Positions 1 through 8,110 of a DNA stretch of 25,870 nucleotides are shown in pieces. The position numbers and the translations under genes were made by a program. The stretch spans positions 1-25,870 of the forward strand of contig JAZFSZ010000090.1 in the NCBI GenBank assembly GCA_036446455.1. Reading direction: 5' to 3'. The stretch is from JAZFSZ01 sp036446455. Lineage in GTDB: Bacteria; Pseudomonadota; Gammaproteobacteria; Acidiferrobacterales; JAJDNE01. Positions within the stretch are counted from its first letter, which is position 1, and the number at the start of each line of letters is the position of its first letter. The notes beneath the pieces were generated by a model, which had not been told where the DNA came from, made no database searches, and was given only the letters and a program-made list of their open reading frames with translations.

Positions 1-1550
1 TTACCTGTTCCGGATACTTCGGCATCAACCGCCCGTGAATACAAATTAAATCCACGATTAACGCCACTTTTTGTATAGTAAGGATTGTTATAGCTGAAGT
101 CGTAAGTGGTTGTCGCCTGACTATTGTCATAGGATACGCGAACATCCTTGCCAGTACCGAAGGCATTTCTTTCATTGTAGGCAAGGCTGATAAAAACACC
201 ATTTGCATCCGAAAACCCGGCGCCCAGCGTAATGCTACCGGTTGTACGTTCTATCACTCTAATATCAATATCGACCTGATCGGCAGATCCTGTTACCGGT
301 CTCGTTTTGACATCCACTGTCTCGAAAAAACCAAGGCGCTGCAATCTCACTCGGGAACGGTCGAGTTTCTTCCGAGAGAACCACGTTCCCTCCAGCTGCC
401 GTATTTCCCGTCGAATGACAGAATCGCGAGTAATATTGTTTCCGGAGATATTGATACGGTGAATATAGACCCGTTTGCCGGGATCGATAGTAAAATTGAA
501 ACTGACTTCTCCCGTTTCTCTATTAATGTCAGGAATCGCATTCACTTTCGCAAACGCATAGCCCTCGTCACCTAGCCGTCCGCTGATGGCAGATGCGATA
601 TCAACAATTATCTTTCTGGAAAAAATATCGCCCTGTTTGATTGTAATCAGCTTATTGATAGCCTTCTCACCGACTATCGTTTCTCCCACGATCGCGTGAC
701 GTTTTATCTTATATTGCTTCCCTTCTGTCACTGATATCGTCAGGTAAACATACTCCCGGTCCGGTGTAACGGATACTTGCGTTGAATTGATTGCAAAATC
801 GATGTAGCCGGCATTGTGATACTTGTTTCGCAGCGACTCCAGATCACCTTCCAGTTTTTGTCTCGAATACCGGTCTTTCCTGCTGAACGGCATTTTGGTT
901 TTCGCGCGCGTACGCAACTGAAATAATCCCAATAACTTTTTGTCAGTAAACGCCTTATTGCCAACAATTCGTATGTCTTCGATCAACGCAATTCGACCTT
1001 CCGAGATTTTAAATTCAATGGCTACCCTGTTCTGATCTTTGGGCTTGATTGTGTGGTCAATTGTTACAGCATAGTATCCAAGGCTGTAGTACTGTCGCTT
1101 TAGATCTAGCTGAACACGATCAAGCAACGAGCGATTAAATGTTCTACCTTCACCTAGGCCCGCTTCTTTCAGTGTCTTCTTAAGATCTGTGGGGGGGATC
1201 TTCTTGCTACCCTCGATAGTGATACTCAATATTGATGGCCGTTCTACCACATGAACGAGCAATGTATTGCCTTCTCTTGCTAATCGGACATCCTTGAAGA
1301 ATCCCGTACTGAACAATGCCCGCAATGAATCGCTGGCTCGATTATTGGTCAACTTTTCATTAACCCGAACCGGCAGGTAATTGAAAACTGTGCCAACCGA
1401 GATGCGCTGAAGCCCTTCCACGCGGATTTCTTTTACGATAAAAGACTCGAATGCATAACTGATAGACGATACCAGCAATACGGTAAGCACCAGAAAGAGT
1501 CTCCCCACTACAATGAGATGAGACGATTTGTTCAAAATTGGGTAATTCAT
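1..1550 (-). CDS. bamA: BamA outer-membrane protein assembly factor, N-terminal about 516 residues (cut by window edge)
   Basis: BamA (Omp85 family) is the central beta-barrel of the BAM complex, which folds and inserts outer-membrane proteins. The frame is open from ATG 1550 to the window edge with no frameshift. The N-terminus is a signal peptide (hydrophobic VVGRLFLVLTVLLVSS, then SYA). POTRA-type repeats follow: FIVKEIRVEGLQRISVGTVF in POTRA1, and LQRLGFFETVDV in the last one. The first barrel strands come after (ITLGAGFSDANGVF; GVNRGFNLYSRAVDAEVSG near the edge, where BamA proteins typically have a GVSRG-like motif). BamA is usually about 800 residues, so the rest of the barrel lies outside. 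Its ATG overlaps the rseP stop (ATGA, 1547-1550), so it is translationally coupled and last of the visible operon. Identification is confident; only the C-terminus is unseen. Confidence 0.96.
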   Translation of the reverse strand, partial: MNYPILNKSSHLIVVGRLFLVLTVLLVSSISYAFESFIVKEIRVEGLQRISVGTVFNYLPVRVNEKLTNNRASDSLRALFSTGFFKDVRLAREGNTLLVHVVERPSILSITIEGSKKIPPTDLKKTLKEAGLGEGRTFNRSLLDRVQLDLKRQYYSLGYYAVTIDHTIKPKDQNRVAIEFKISEGRIALIEDIRIVGNKAFTDKKLLGLFQLRTRAKTKMPFSRKDRYSRQKLEGDLESLRNKYHNAGYIDFAINSTQVSVTPDREYVYLTISVTEGKQYKIKRHAIVGETIVGEKAINKLITIKQGDIFSRKIIVDIASAISGRLGDEGYAFAKVNAIPDINRETGEVSFNFTIDPGKRVYIHRINISGNNITRDSVIRREIRQLEGTWFSRKKLDRSRVRLQRLGFFETVDVKTRPVTGSADQVDIDIRVIERTTGSITLGAGFSDANGVFISLAYNERNAFGTGKDVRVSYDNSQATTTYDFSYNNPYYTKSGVNRGFNLYSRAVDAEVSGTG

Positions 1551-2911
1551 TCAAACAGGATTCTTGTTATGTCATTATAAAAAGCCAGCAGCATCAAGCC
1601 TACCAGCAGGATTATACCAATTTGTTGCCCCCATGCCTGAACGGTCTCGGAAAGCGGCTTTCCCCGAACGGCTTCAAATGCATAGTAGAGTAGGTGACCG
1701 CCATCCAGTACCGGAATAGGCAAAAGATTAAGCACGCCCAGGCTGATGCTCACCAGCGCCAGAAACATGAGAAAACGGTCTACTCCCATTTGTGCCGAGT
1801 ACCCGGCAGCCTGCGCAATTGTAAGCGGGCCGCTGATATTGCGCGACGAAATTTCAAGCCTGAGCATTCGGTACAACATTTCCAGGGTTAACACCGACAT
1901 GGTCCAGGTCTGTTCAGCCGCTACGAATAAAGATTTCAGTGGACCGTAGCGTACAACGGCCTTCATATCGTCCGGCAGGCCAGGGTATTCAGGGCGAACC
2001 CCGATCAGCCCGATGGTCTTGTCGGCAATTTTTTGTGCACGCGGCGTAACGGTTATCAGTAACTCGCGATTGTCCCGCTTCACCGCCAACCGGGTTTCCT
2101 GCCCGGGCCGGGCACGTATTTGGCTGGCAAATTCCTGCCAGTTCTTCACGCTCGCCTGCTCTACCCTAATGATCAGGTCTCCCGGTTCAAGACCGGCAGC
2201 CGCAGCCGGACCTGTTTCAATTTTTCCAATCACAGCAGGTAATTCCGGCATCTCGACATAAAGCCCGATACCGCGGGAGATCAGACCGGCATCTATATCT
2301 GCAATGGGTATCTGTGACAGGTCAATGGACCGCCGCAGTTCTTTCCCGGTTGCCGTGCGCACCGTAAAATTCATCTCGGCACGATCCAGCGTGCGACGGA
2401 AGATATACATGCGATGTTGACCCCAGGTCTGCACCGGCTTACCGTCAATTTCCAGTAATTCATCACCACTTCTGAAACCAGCCGCTTCGGCGATAGACTG
2501 CGGTGCCACCACGCCTACCACTGGCCGAATTCCGTCTATGCCAATCATGTAGACCAGCCAGAATGCAATCACAGCAAACGCCAGATTGAACAATGGCCCG
2601 GCCACCACGACCGCCGTACGCTTAAGCAGTGATTTTTGACTGAATGCACGGTGGGCTTCATCAGGCGAATAACCATCATCGCCTTCACCCAACATGCGAA
2701 CATATCCACCCAACGGGATGGCGGAAATAACGAACTCGGTTTGATCTTTTCCCCAACGTCGGCGCCAAATGGGTTTTCCAAATCCGACCGAGAATCGAAG
2801 CACCTTGACACCGACACGTGTTGCTACCCAGTAGTGACCGAACTCATGCACAACGATCAGGATTCCCAGCGCAACAACAAAGGCCACCAACATGTAAATA
2901 CCGCTAATCAA
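1547..2911 (-). CDS. rseP: RseP site-2 intramembrane zinc metalloprotease
   Basis: RseP (peptidase family M50B) cleaves anti-sigma factor RseA within the inner membrane to release sigma-E, and also clears remnant signal peptides. The 454-residue product has the zinc motif HEFGH at residues 22-26 inside the first membrane helix, and the third-ligand motif LDGGH with Asp at 403; E. coli RseP has His22 and Asp402. Two periplasmic PDZ regions lie between (about 120-300), with GxxxGD-type turns such as AAGFRSGDELLEIDG and AAGLEPGDLIIRV. The start is TTG at 2911, overlapping the dxr stop as TTGA. I prefer it over the ATG at 2893 because it reproduces the family spacing to HExxH. The neighbour bamA makes sense, since sigma-E responds to outer-membrane protein misfolding. 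Confidence 0.96.
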   Translation of the reverse strand: MISGIYMLVAFVVALGILIVVHEFGHYWVATRVGVKVLRFSVGFGKPIWRRRWGKDQTEFVISAIPLGGYVRMLGEGDDGYSPDEAHRAFSQKSLLKRTAVVVAGPLFNLAFAVIAFWLVYMIGIDGIRPVVGVVAPQSIAEAAGFRSGDELLEIDGKPVQTWGQHRMYIFRRTLDRAEMNFTVRTATGKELRRSIDLSQIPIADIDAGLISRGIGLYVEMPELPAVIGKIETGPAAAAGLEPGDLIIRVEQASVKNWQEFASQIRARPGQETRLAVKRDNRELLITVTPRAQKIADKTIGLIGVRPEYPGLPDDMKAVVRYGPLKSLFVAAEQTWTMSVLTLEMLYRMLRLEISSRNISGPLTIAQAAGYSAQMGVDRFLMFLALVSISLGVLNLLPIPVLDGGHLLYYAFEAVRGKPLSETVQAWGQQIGIILLVGLMLLAFYNDITRILFE

Positions 2912-4137
2912 TGTATGCTCTCCTCAATCTTGTCGGCAGGCAGAATCAGTGCACGCGCTGCCAGACGGGCACGGGCATCATCTTCAACAATGGCGTCAAT
3001 TGTGGTCACCGCTCTTGCGTCCACGCTTTCCAGTACACGCTCAATGACTTTCGCAATACTGGTAAACGCCATGCGATTATCCAGAAACGCCTGCACCGCC
3101 TCTTCATTGGCGGCATTCAAAATTGCGGGCGCCGTGCCACCCTCTACCACCGCCCCATAGGCGAGTCGCAAACAGGGAAATTTGGTCATATCCGGGCGCT
3201 CAAAATCCAGGCGGCCAATATCAAACAGATCGAGTGCTTTCGCCCCGGAGTCGATACGATCCGGCCACGACAGGGCATGGGCAATGGGAATCTTCATGTC
3301 CGGATTTCCCATTTGCGCCAACACAGAACCGTCCAGATACTCCACCATGGAATGAATGACACTTTGTCGATGGATGACGATTTCCACTTGATCTGGCTGC
3401 ACGCCAAATAGCCAGCAGGCCTCGATCAGCTCCAACCCTTTGTTCATCAGTGTCGCCGAATCGACGGATATTTTTTTACCCATAATCCAGTTTGGATGAG
3501 CGCAGGCCTGTTGCGGCGTTACGTCTTTCAACAGCTCGATCGGTGTTTCCCGGAACGGTCCGCCCGAACAGGTCAACAGGATGCGGCGCACGCCGACGAC
3601 GAGCTCTCCTGCCCGGTAACCTGACGGCAAGCACTGAAAGATGGCATTGTGTTCGCTGTCGATCGGAAGTAATACCGCGCCTGATCGCTTGGCTTCGGCG
3701 ATAAAGACACCACCGCACATCACCAGCGGTTCCTTATTTGCAATCAGCACCTGTTTGCCAGCCTGGACGGCGGCAAGGGTAGGCTTGAGCCCGACCGCTC
3801 CAACAATGGCGGCCATAACAATTTCAATATCATCTGCTTCTACTGCCGAACCTATCGAGCCAATACCTGCCGCCACCTTAATTTCAAGACCGGCCTTATT
3901 TACCTTTTGCTGCAGGCGTTCTGCGCTTTGCGCATCAGCCATGATTGCCACGCGCGGCTGAAAGCGCTTGCACTGTTCAAATAAACGGTCGACCTGCGTA
4001 TTCGCCGTCAGGACGACCACTGTGAACCGATCCGGGTGACGGGAAATAACGTTCAGCGTATTGACACCGATACTCCCGGTTGCGCCCAGGATGGCAACAC
4101 CACGTAGTCTGTTTACATCACTGTGGACAGGATTCAC
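2908..4137 (-). CDS. dxr: 1-deoxy-D-xylulose 5-phosphate reductoisomerase
   Basis: Dxr (IspC) converts DXP to 2-C-methyl-D-erythritol 4-phosphate with NADPH, the first committed step of the MEP isoprenoid pathway. The NADPH loop GATGSIG is near the N-terminus, followed by NKEPLVMCGG, the metal/substrate motif PIDSEHNAIFQCL, SGGPFRETP, and CAHPNWIMGKKISVDSATLM, all hallmarks of the family. Length (409 residues) is normal; E. coli has 398. Two GTG codons occur in a row at 4140 and 4137. I chose 4137 because it gives a GTGA overlap with the cdsA stop, the junction style used throughout this operon. It supplies the isoprenoid precursors used by the UppS encoded two genes upstream. The motif usually written TGSGGPF reads TCSGGPF here, a mild deviation. 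Confidence 0.97.
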   Translation of the reverse strand: MNPVHSDVNRLRGVAILGATGSIGVNTLNVISRHPDRFTVVVLTANTQVDRLFEQCKRFQPRVAIMADAQSAERLQQKVNKAGLEIKVAAGIGSIGSAVEADDIEIVMAAIVGAVGLKPTLAAVQAGKQVLIANKEPLVMCGGVFIAEAKRSGAVLLPIDSEHNAIFQCLPSGYRAGELVVGVRRILLTCSGGPFRETPIELLKDVTPQQACAHPNWIMGKKISVDSATLMNKGLELIEACWLFGVQPDQVEIVIHRQSVIHSMVEYLDGSVLAQMGNPDMKIPIAHALSWPDRIDSGAKALDLFDIGRLDFERPDMTKFPCLRLAYGAVVEGGTAPAILNAANEEAVQAFLDNRMAFTSIAKVIERVLESVDARAVTTIDAIVEDDARARLAARALILPADKIEESIH

Positions 4138-4967
4138 CACGCGGCCCCGTTAGTCAGTTGCCAGCCGAAGGCGAACACCGGAATCGCTGCGGTCAAGGCG
4201 TCGATACGGTCAAACATTCCGCCATGGCCGGGAAGCAGTGTGCCACTGTTTTTTGCCCCGACGCGGCGCTTGAATATGCTCTCTGTGAGGTCGCCGACGA
4301 CGGAGACTGCGCCTGTCAGTAATGCGAGCAGAATCCATACCAAAAGGGCTTTGCCTTCATGCTGCCAAAGAAACAGTTCGGCTGCGATCGCAACAGTGGC
4401 TACGCCAACCAACCCACCGACGACACCCTCAATAGACTTTCCCGGGCTGACAGCAGGTGCGAGCTTATGTCGACCCCATGCCTTGCCAGAAAAATAGGCA
4501 AATGAATCTGCCACCCAGACAAGTACCAGAACATACAACAGCAGATTGGGTGCAGCCGAATCATTAATATACAACGTCAGGAAACCCAACCAGGTGGGCA
4601 ACATCACCAGAAAACCGGCGATCAGGCGTCCGGTAGAACTCCCGAACACGCCACCGTAACTGCCATCTTCTTTCAGGATGTGCACAAACGCATAAATCCA
4701 CCACAAAGACGCAATTGCAAAAAGCGGAAACAGCGAGTTGCCCCGTAACAGCCACAGCGAACCGGAGGCGCCAAACACAATCATTAATATGGTATACAGC
4801 GCACGTGCCAGTCTGGTCTTTAACCCGATCAGCGCGGTAAGTTCCCAGGTGGCAATGGTCACGACCAGGCCAATCAGGACCGCAATCCCCGTTGGCGGCA
4901 GGGCGAACAGCGCCCATAGCACCAGCGGTAACAGGACGACGGCCGTTAACACGCGTTTCCACAACAT
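4134..4967 (-). CDS. cdsA: Phosphatidate cytidylyltransferase (CDP-diglyceride synthase)
   Basis: CdsA makes CDP-diacylglycerol from phosphatidate and CTP, the branch point to all bacterial phospholipids, and sits in the inner membrane. The 277-residue protein is strongly hydrophobic, with many predicted helices (e.g. LTAVVLLPLVLWALFALPP at the N-terminus). It ends with the family signature: S230, K233, R234, then K239-N240 and PGHGGMFDRID. The published signature has K-D at the position where this protein has K239-N240; the codon is AAC, so this is not a translation slip. Everything else in the motif is present. The ATG overlaps the uppS stop by one base (TGATG). E. coli CdsA is 285 residues, so length is normal. 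Confidence 0.95.
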   Translation of the reverse strand: MLWKRVLTAVVLLPLVLWALFALPPTGIAVLIGLVVTIATWELTALIGLKTRLARALYTILMIVFGASGSLWLLRGNSLFPLFAIASLWWIYAFVHILKEDGSYGGVFGSSTGRLIAGFLVMLPTWLGFLTLYINDSAAPNLLLYVLVLVWVADSFAYFSGKAWGRHKLAPAVSPGKSIEGVVGGLVGVATVAIAAELFLWQHEGKALLVWILLALLTGAVSVVGDLTESIFKRRVGAKNSGTLLPGHGGMFDRIDALTAAIPVFAFGWQLTNGAAW

Positions 4968-5734
4968 CAGCCCGCCTCCACCTGTTCGCCGGTCTGGCCA
5001 AAACGCCTTTGCCTGCCGGCATATTCAGCGAGGGCCTGTTCAAACTCCTTGTTGCCAAAGTCTGGCCACAGAACGTCTGAAAAATAGAGCTCGGTGTAGG
5101 CCAACTGCCACAACAGAAAATTGCTGATACGGCGTTCGCCGCCAGTGCGAATGAACAAATCCGGTTCCGGTTGTCCGGCCGTGCTCAAGGCCGTCTCCAG
5201 GTCTTCGAAAGTGATTGATCCGGGCTTCCGTTTAGCGTGTCCAGACTCGTCGACAATCTTCTGGCAGGCGTTGAGAATGTCCCACTTGCCGCCGTAGTTA
5301 ATGGCAACATTTAGCTGCAGACCGGTATTGGCCACGGTTAACGTCTCGCCTTTTACAATTTTCTCTACTATACCGGGATCAAGCGAAGTGCGATCACCGA
5401 TTACGCGGAAGCGCACATTGTTTTCATGCAATTCACCAATATCCTTGTCCAGAGCTGATACAAATAATTCCATCAGGCGACTCACCTCGGGCTGCGGGCG
5501 TTTCCAGTTTTCACTGCTGAAGGCGAACAGCGTAAGAAAAGGTATTTTCTTTTTACCGCAAAGGGTAATCAGCTTGCGCACTGTTTCGGCTCCCTTACGG
5601 TGCCCGGCAATGCGCGGCAAGCCGCGCTTTCGTGCCCAGCGGCCATTACCATCCATGATAACGGCGACATGGGCAGGCAATTTGCCGTCATTTAAATCAG
5701 TTCCGGAGTGTTTGACGACAGCAGGTTTGATCAT
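4967..5734 (-). CDS. uppS: Undecaprenyl diphosphate synthase (cis-prenyltransferase)
   Basis: UppS adds eight isopentenyl units in cis to farnesyl diphosphate, giving the C55 carrier lipid for peptidoglycan and O-antigen. The 255-residue product has the catalytic P-loop-like motif AVIMDGNGRWARKRG with Asp at 28, then AGHRKGAE, FAFSSENWKRP, the LNVAINYGGKWDI region and the IPP-binding RTGGERRISNFLLWQLAY. Length matches E. coli (253). The ATG at 5734 has only a weak Shine-Dalgarno. A 79-base gap separates it from frr upstream, the longest gap in this operon after the rpsB-tsf gap. It consumes C5 units that come from the MEP pathway gene dxr two genes downstream. Confidence 0.97.
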   Translation of the reverse strand: MIKPAVVKHSGTDLNDGKLPAHVAVIMDGNGRWARKRGLPRIAGHRKGAETVRKLITLCGKKKIPFLTLFAFSSENWKRPQPEVSRLMELFVSALDKDIGELHENNVRFRVIGDRTSLDPGIVEKIVKGETLTVANTGLQLNVAINYGGKWDILNACQKIVDESGHAKRKPGSITFEDLETALSTAGQPEPDLFIRTGGERRISNFLLWQLAYTELYFSDVLWPDFGNKEFEQALAEYAGRQRRFGQTGEQVEAG

Positions 5735-5813
5735 TTTCAGCAGGGTGCTCTGATGCCGATAACTAAAGGCGGTGTCTTCCAGGCTCCCGGTTGGTCGTAC
5801 ATTCCAGGCTTCA

Positions 5814-6380
5814 TCAGATTTCCATCAAATCTTTTTCTTTTTCTTCTACCAGTTTCTCCACTTCGGCCACAGAGCGATCCGTCAATTTCTGCACCACCGC
5901 CTCGGCCTGCTTTTCTTGGTCTTCAGAAATTGTTTTGGCCTTGACCAGATTTTTGAGATGCTGATTCGAGTCACGGCGAATATTGCGAATGGCAATTTTT
6001 GCGTTTTCGGCTTCGCTTCGTGCCAGCTTGGTCAGTTCTATGCGGCGCTCTTCCGTTAGGGCCGGGATTGGAATGCGAATGGTTTCTCCAGCAACGACCG
6101 GGTTTAACCCCAAATCGGATTTGATGATCGCTTTCTCCACCGGTTGTATCATGGCCTTATCCCATAATTTGATTGTCAGTGTTCTCGCGTCTGAAACGCT
6201 AATCGATCCAACCTGACTTAAAGGACTGGGAGTACCGTAAAAATCAACAGTAATATGATCCAGCAAACCGATACTGGCACGGCCAGTTCGAATCCTGCTC
6301 AATCCGGCCCGATTGGACTCAACAGACTTCTGCATCCGTATTTCGGCATCCTTTTTTATTTTGTCGACACTGTCTGTCAT
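5814..6380 (-). CDS. frr: Ribosome recycling factor
   Basis: RRF splits post-termination 70S complexes together with EF-G. The 188-residue protein is the usual size (E. coli 185) and carries the diagnostic segments IRTGRASIGLLD, FYGTPSPLSQVGSI, KSDLGLNPVVAG, IPIPALTEERRIEL and the C-terminal basic/acidic helix IRNIRRDSNQHLKNLVK. The ATG at 6380 overlaps the pyrH stop (ATGA), so it should be coupled to pyrH. Cytoplasmic; third translation-associated gene of the operon after rpsB and tsf. Confidence 0.98.
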   Translation of the reverse strand: MTDSVDKIKKDAEIRMQKSVESNRAGLSRIRTGRASIGLLDHITVDFYGTPSPLSQVGSISVSDARTLTIKLWDKAMIQPVEKAIIKSDLGLNPVVAGETIRIPIPALTEERRIELTKLARSEAENAKIAIRNIRRDSNQHLKNLVKAKTISEDQEKQAEAVVQKLTDRSVAEVEKLVEEKEKDLMEI

Positions 6381-7117
6381 GACGGCTCTCCGGTTTCAAC
6401 TCGTGTTCCTTCGTCCCCCCCCAGAACCACTTTCAACAGGGTCCCGGGATTGTTGATGCTGAATACCTGTAGTGGCATCTGTTGATCACGGCACAACGCT
6501 ATCGCCGCTGCATCCATTACCTCCAGACGATTTTTCAGTACCTCGTCATAAGACAATCTCTCATAACGCCGGGCATCTGCATACTTGGCCGGATCCCTGG
6601 TGTACACACCGTCGACCTTGGTTGCCTTAAGCACAACATCTACCTGCATCTCCAGACCTCTCAGACTGGCTGCCGTATCGGTGGTGAAGAACGGATTACC
6701 CGTACCGCCACCAAATATCACGACAACTCCCGCGTCAAGGTGGCGTAATGCCTTGTTGCGATTATAAGACTCCACCACCGGCTCCATCGGGATTGCCGAC
6801 TGTACAACCGCATCGACTTCGATTTGCATCAGCGCGTCCTGCAAGGCCATGGAATTTATGACTGTCGCCAGCATTCCCATGTAGTCCGCCGTAGCGCGGT
6901 CCATACCTTGTGTTGATGCGGCGATGCCGCGAAAGATATTGCCGGCGCCAACGACGATGGCAACCTGCACGCCTTCGTTAACGACATCTTTAATCTCTCC
7001 AACAATTCGCCTGATAACATCACGATTGATGCCATAGGGTTCGTCGCCCATCAACGCCTCACCACTGAGCTTCAGCAGGATACGTTTATATGCCGGTGAT
7101 CGGCCGGCGGTAGTCAA
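6377..7117 (-). CDS. pyrH: UMP kinase
   Basis: PyrH phosphorylates UMP to UDP with ATP. It is the bacterial amino-acid-kinase-fold enzyme, normally hexameric and GTP-activated. The 246-residue protein shows the N-terminal phosphate-binding motif KRILLKLSGEAL, the VVGAGNIFRG loop, MGMLATVINSMALQDAL, and the GGGTGNPFFTTDTAA motif with the later KATKVDGVYTRDP. The start is TTG at 7117; no ATG lies between the tsf stop and the first conserved motif. A GGGAG sequence inside the last tsf codons sits 8 bases before it. Only 3 bases separate it from tsf, so coupling is likely. Confidence 0.97.
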   Translation of the reverse strand: MTTAGRSPAYKRILLKLSGEALMGDEPYGINRDVIRRIVGEIKDVVNEGVQVAIVVGAGNIFRGIAASTQGMDRATADYMGMLATVINSMALQDALMQIEVDAVVQSAIPMEPVVESYNRNKALRHLDAGVVVIFGGGTGNPFFTTDTAASLRGLEMQVDVVLKATKVDGVYTRDPAKYADARRYERLSYDEVLKNRLEVMDAAAIALCRDQQMPLQVFSINNPGTLLKVVLGGDEGTRVETGEPS

Positions 7118-7120
7118 ACC

Positions 7121-7996
7121 TCAGGCTCCCTTCACCTGCGCCATGACTTCAGCGGCAAAATCCTCTTCCTTCTTCTGCATACCTTCACCGACCTCATAAC
7201 GTACGAAGCGCGCCACCTTTGCATCAGCAGATTGCAGCAACTTCTCTACCCTGGTGTCTGCATCTTTAACGAACGGCTGGCCCAACAGACAAATCTCGTT
7301 GAGAAACTTGTTAATACGCCCTTCCACCATTTTCTCTATAATGTTATCGGATTTACCGCTTTCCTTGGCCTGTTCGGCAAAGAACTCCCGTTCCTTGGTC
7401 TTTACCTCTTCCGGTACCTCTTCTGAGCTGACAAACTGGGGACGACTGGCCGCAATATGCATGGCGATATCCTTGGCCAGAGCTTCATCTCCCCCTTCAA
7501 TCTCAACCAGTACAGCAATCTTCCGGGTAGTGTGGACATAGCTGCCAATCATGTTATCGGTGGCATAAGTCTCGAACCGGCGGACATTCATTTTCTCGCC
7601 CAGCTTCTGCACCATGGCTTCCAGCGTTTTGGCAACCGTCTCACCGGAATCCATGGGCTGGTTCATGAGAGCCGTTACGTCAGCGGGTCTGTTTCTAGCC
7701 ACGCAAGTGGCGACTTGTGTAACAAAGCCCTGGAACTCGTCACCTTTGGCAACAAAGTCGGTCTCGCTGTTCACTTCCACCAGCGCTGTCGCATTACCCT
7801 CTGCCGCAACGCTGACCAAACCTTCGGCGGCGGTGCGTCCGGCTTTCTTTTCAAGTTTTGCACCCGCTGTCTTGCGCAGCAATTCAATAGCAGCGTCCTT
7901 GTCACCACCTGTTTCTTCCAGAGCCTTCTTGCAGTCCATCATGCCAAGACCTGTCATCTCACGCAGTAATTTTACTTCTGCAGCAGATATAGCCAT
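7121..7996 (-). CDS. tsf: Elongation factor Ts
   Basis: EF-Ts is the guanine nucleotide exchange factor of EF-Tu. The 291-residue product begins with the UBA-like domain (SAAEVKLLREMTGLGMMDCK), then LVEVNSETDFVAKGDEF, whose TDFVA motif contacts the EF-Tu nucleotide site. The core follows, with IGSYVHTTRKIAVLVEIEGG and the C-terminal module (KSDNIIEKMVEGRINKFLNE). Length is close to E. coli (283). It lies 114 bases downstream of rpsB; the gap contains an inverted repeat at 8060-8096 that could adjust tsf expression relative to rpsB. Confidence 0.98.
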   Translation of the reverse strand: MAISAAEVKLLREMTGLGMMDCKKALEETGGDKDAAIELLRKTAGAKLEKKAGRTAAEGLVSVAAEGNATALVEVNSETDFVAKGDEFQGFVTQVATCVARNRPADVTALMNQPMDSGETVAKTLEAMVQKLGEKMNVRRFETYATDNMIGSYVHTTRKIAVLVEIEGGDEALAKDIAMHIAASRPQFVSSEEVPEEVKTKEREFFAEQAKESGKSDNIIEKMVEGRINKFLNEICLLGQPFVKDADTRVEKLLQSADAKVARFVRYEVGEGMQKKEEDFAAEVMAQVKGA

Positions 7997-8059
7997 ATTA
8001 TTCTTTACCTTCCATCACTCGTTTCTTTCTTGAATCAGTCAACTAATATCAGGTTCGGT

Positions 8060-8096
8060 CAGGGGCCGGTATGTCAAAAAAGGGACCCAGCCCCTG
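8060..8096 (-). repeat. Inverted repeat in the rpsB-tsf gap, possible attenuator or REP-like element
   Basis: A perfect 7-bp inverted repeat (CAGGGGC at 8060-8066 against GCCCCTG at 8090-8096) flanks a 23-base loop. A further GGT/ACC pairing is possible inside. In the transcript direction the loop reads GGGTCCCTTTTTTGACAT. E. coli is known to have a partial terminator between rpsB and tsf, so an attenuator role is plausible. The T-run sits inside the loop rather than after the stem, so this is not a canonical intrinsic terminator. The core CAAAAAAGGGAC (8075-8086) recurs almost unchanged at 22515-22527 (CAAAAAAGGGGAC), so it may instead be a dispersed repeat. Confidence 0.5.
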
Positions 8097-8110
8097 TCTT
8101 CACTGATGCT

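Noticed and set aside
2636..3160. 174-codon plus-strand frame across the rseP-dxr junction
   Set aside because: Fully antisense to two conserved enzymes and without a ribosome binding site.
6286..6295. GTTCGAATCC, identical to a tRNA T-loop
   Set aside because: It lies inside frr (coding for R-I-R-T-G on the minus strand) and no acceptor, D or anticodon arm flanks it.
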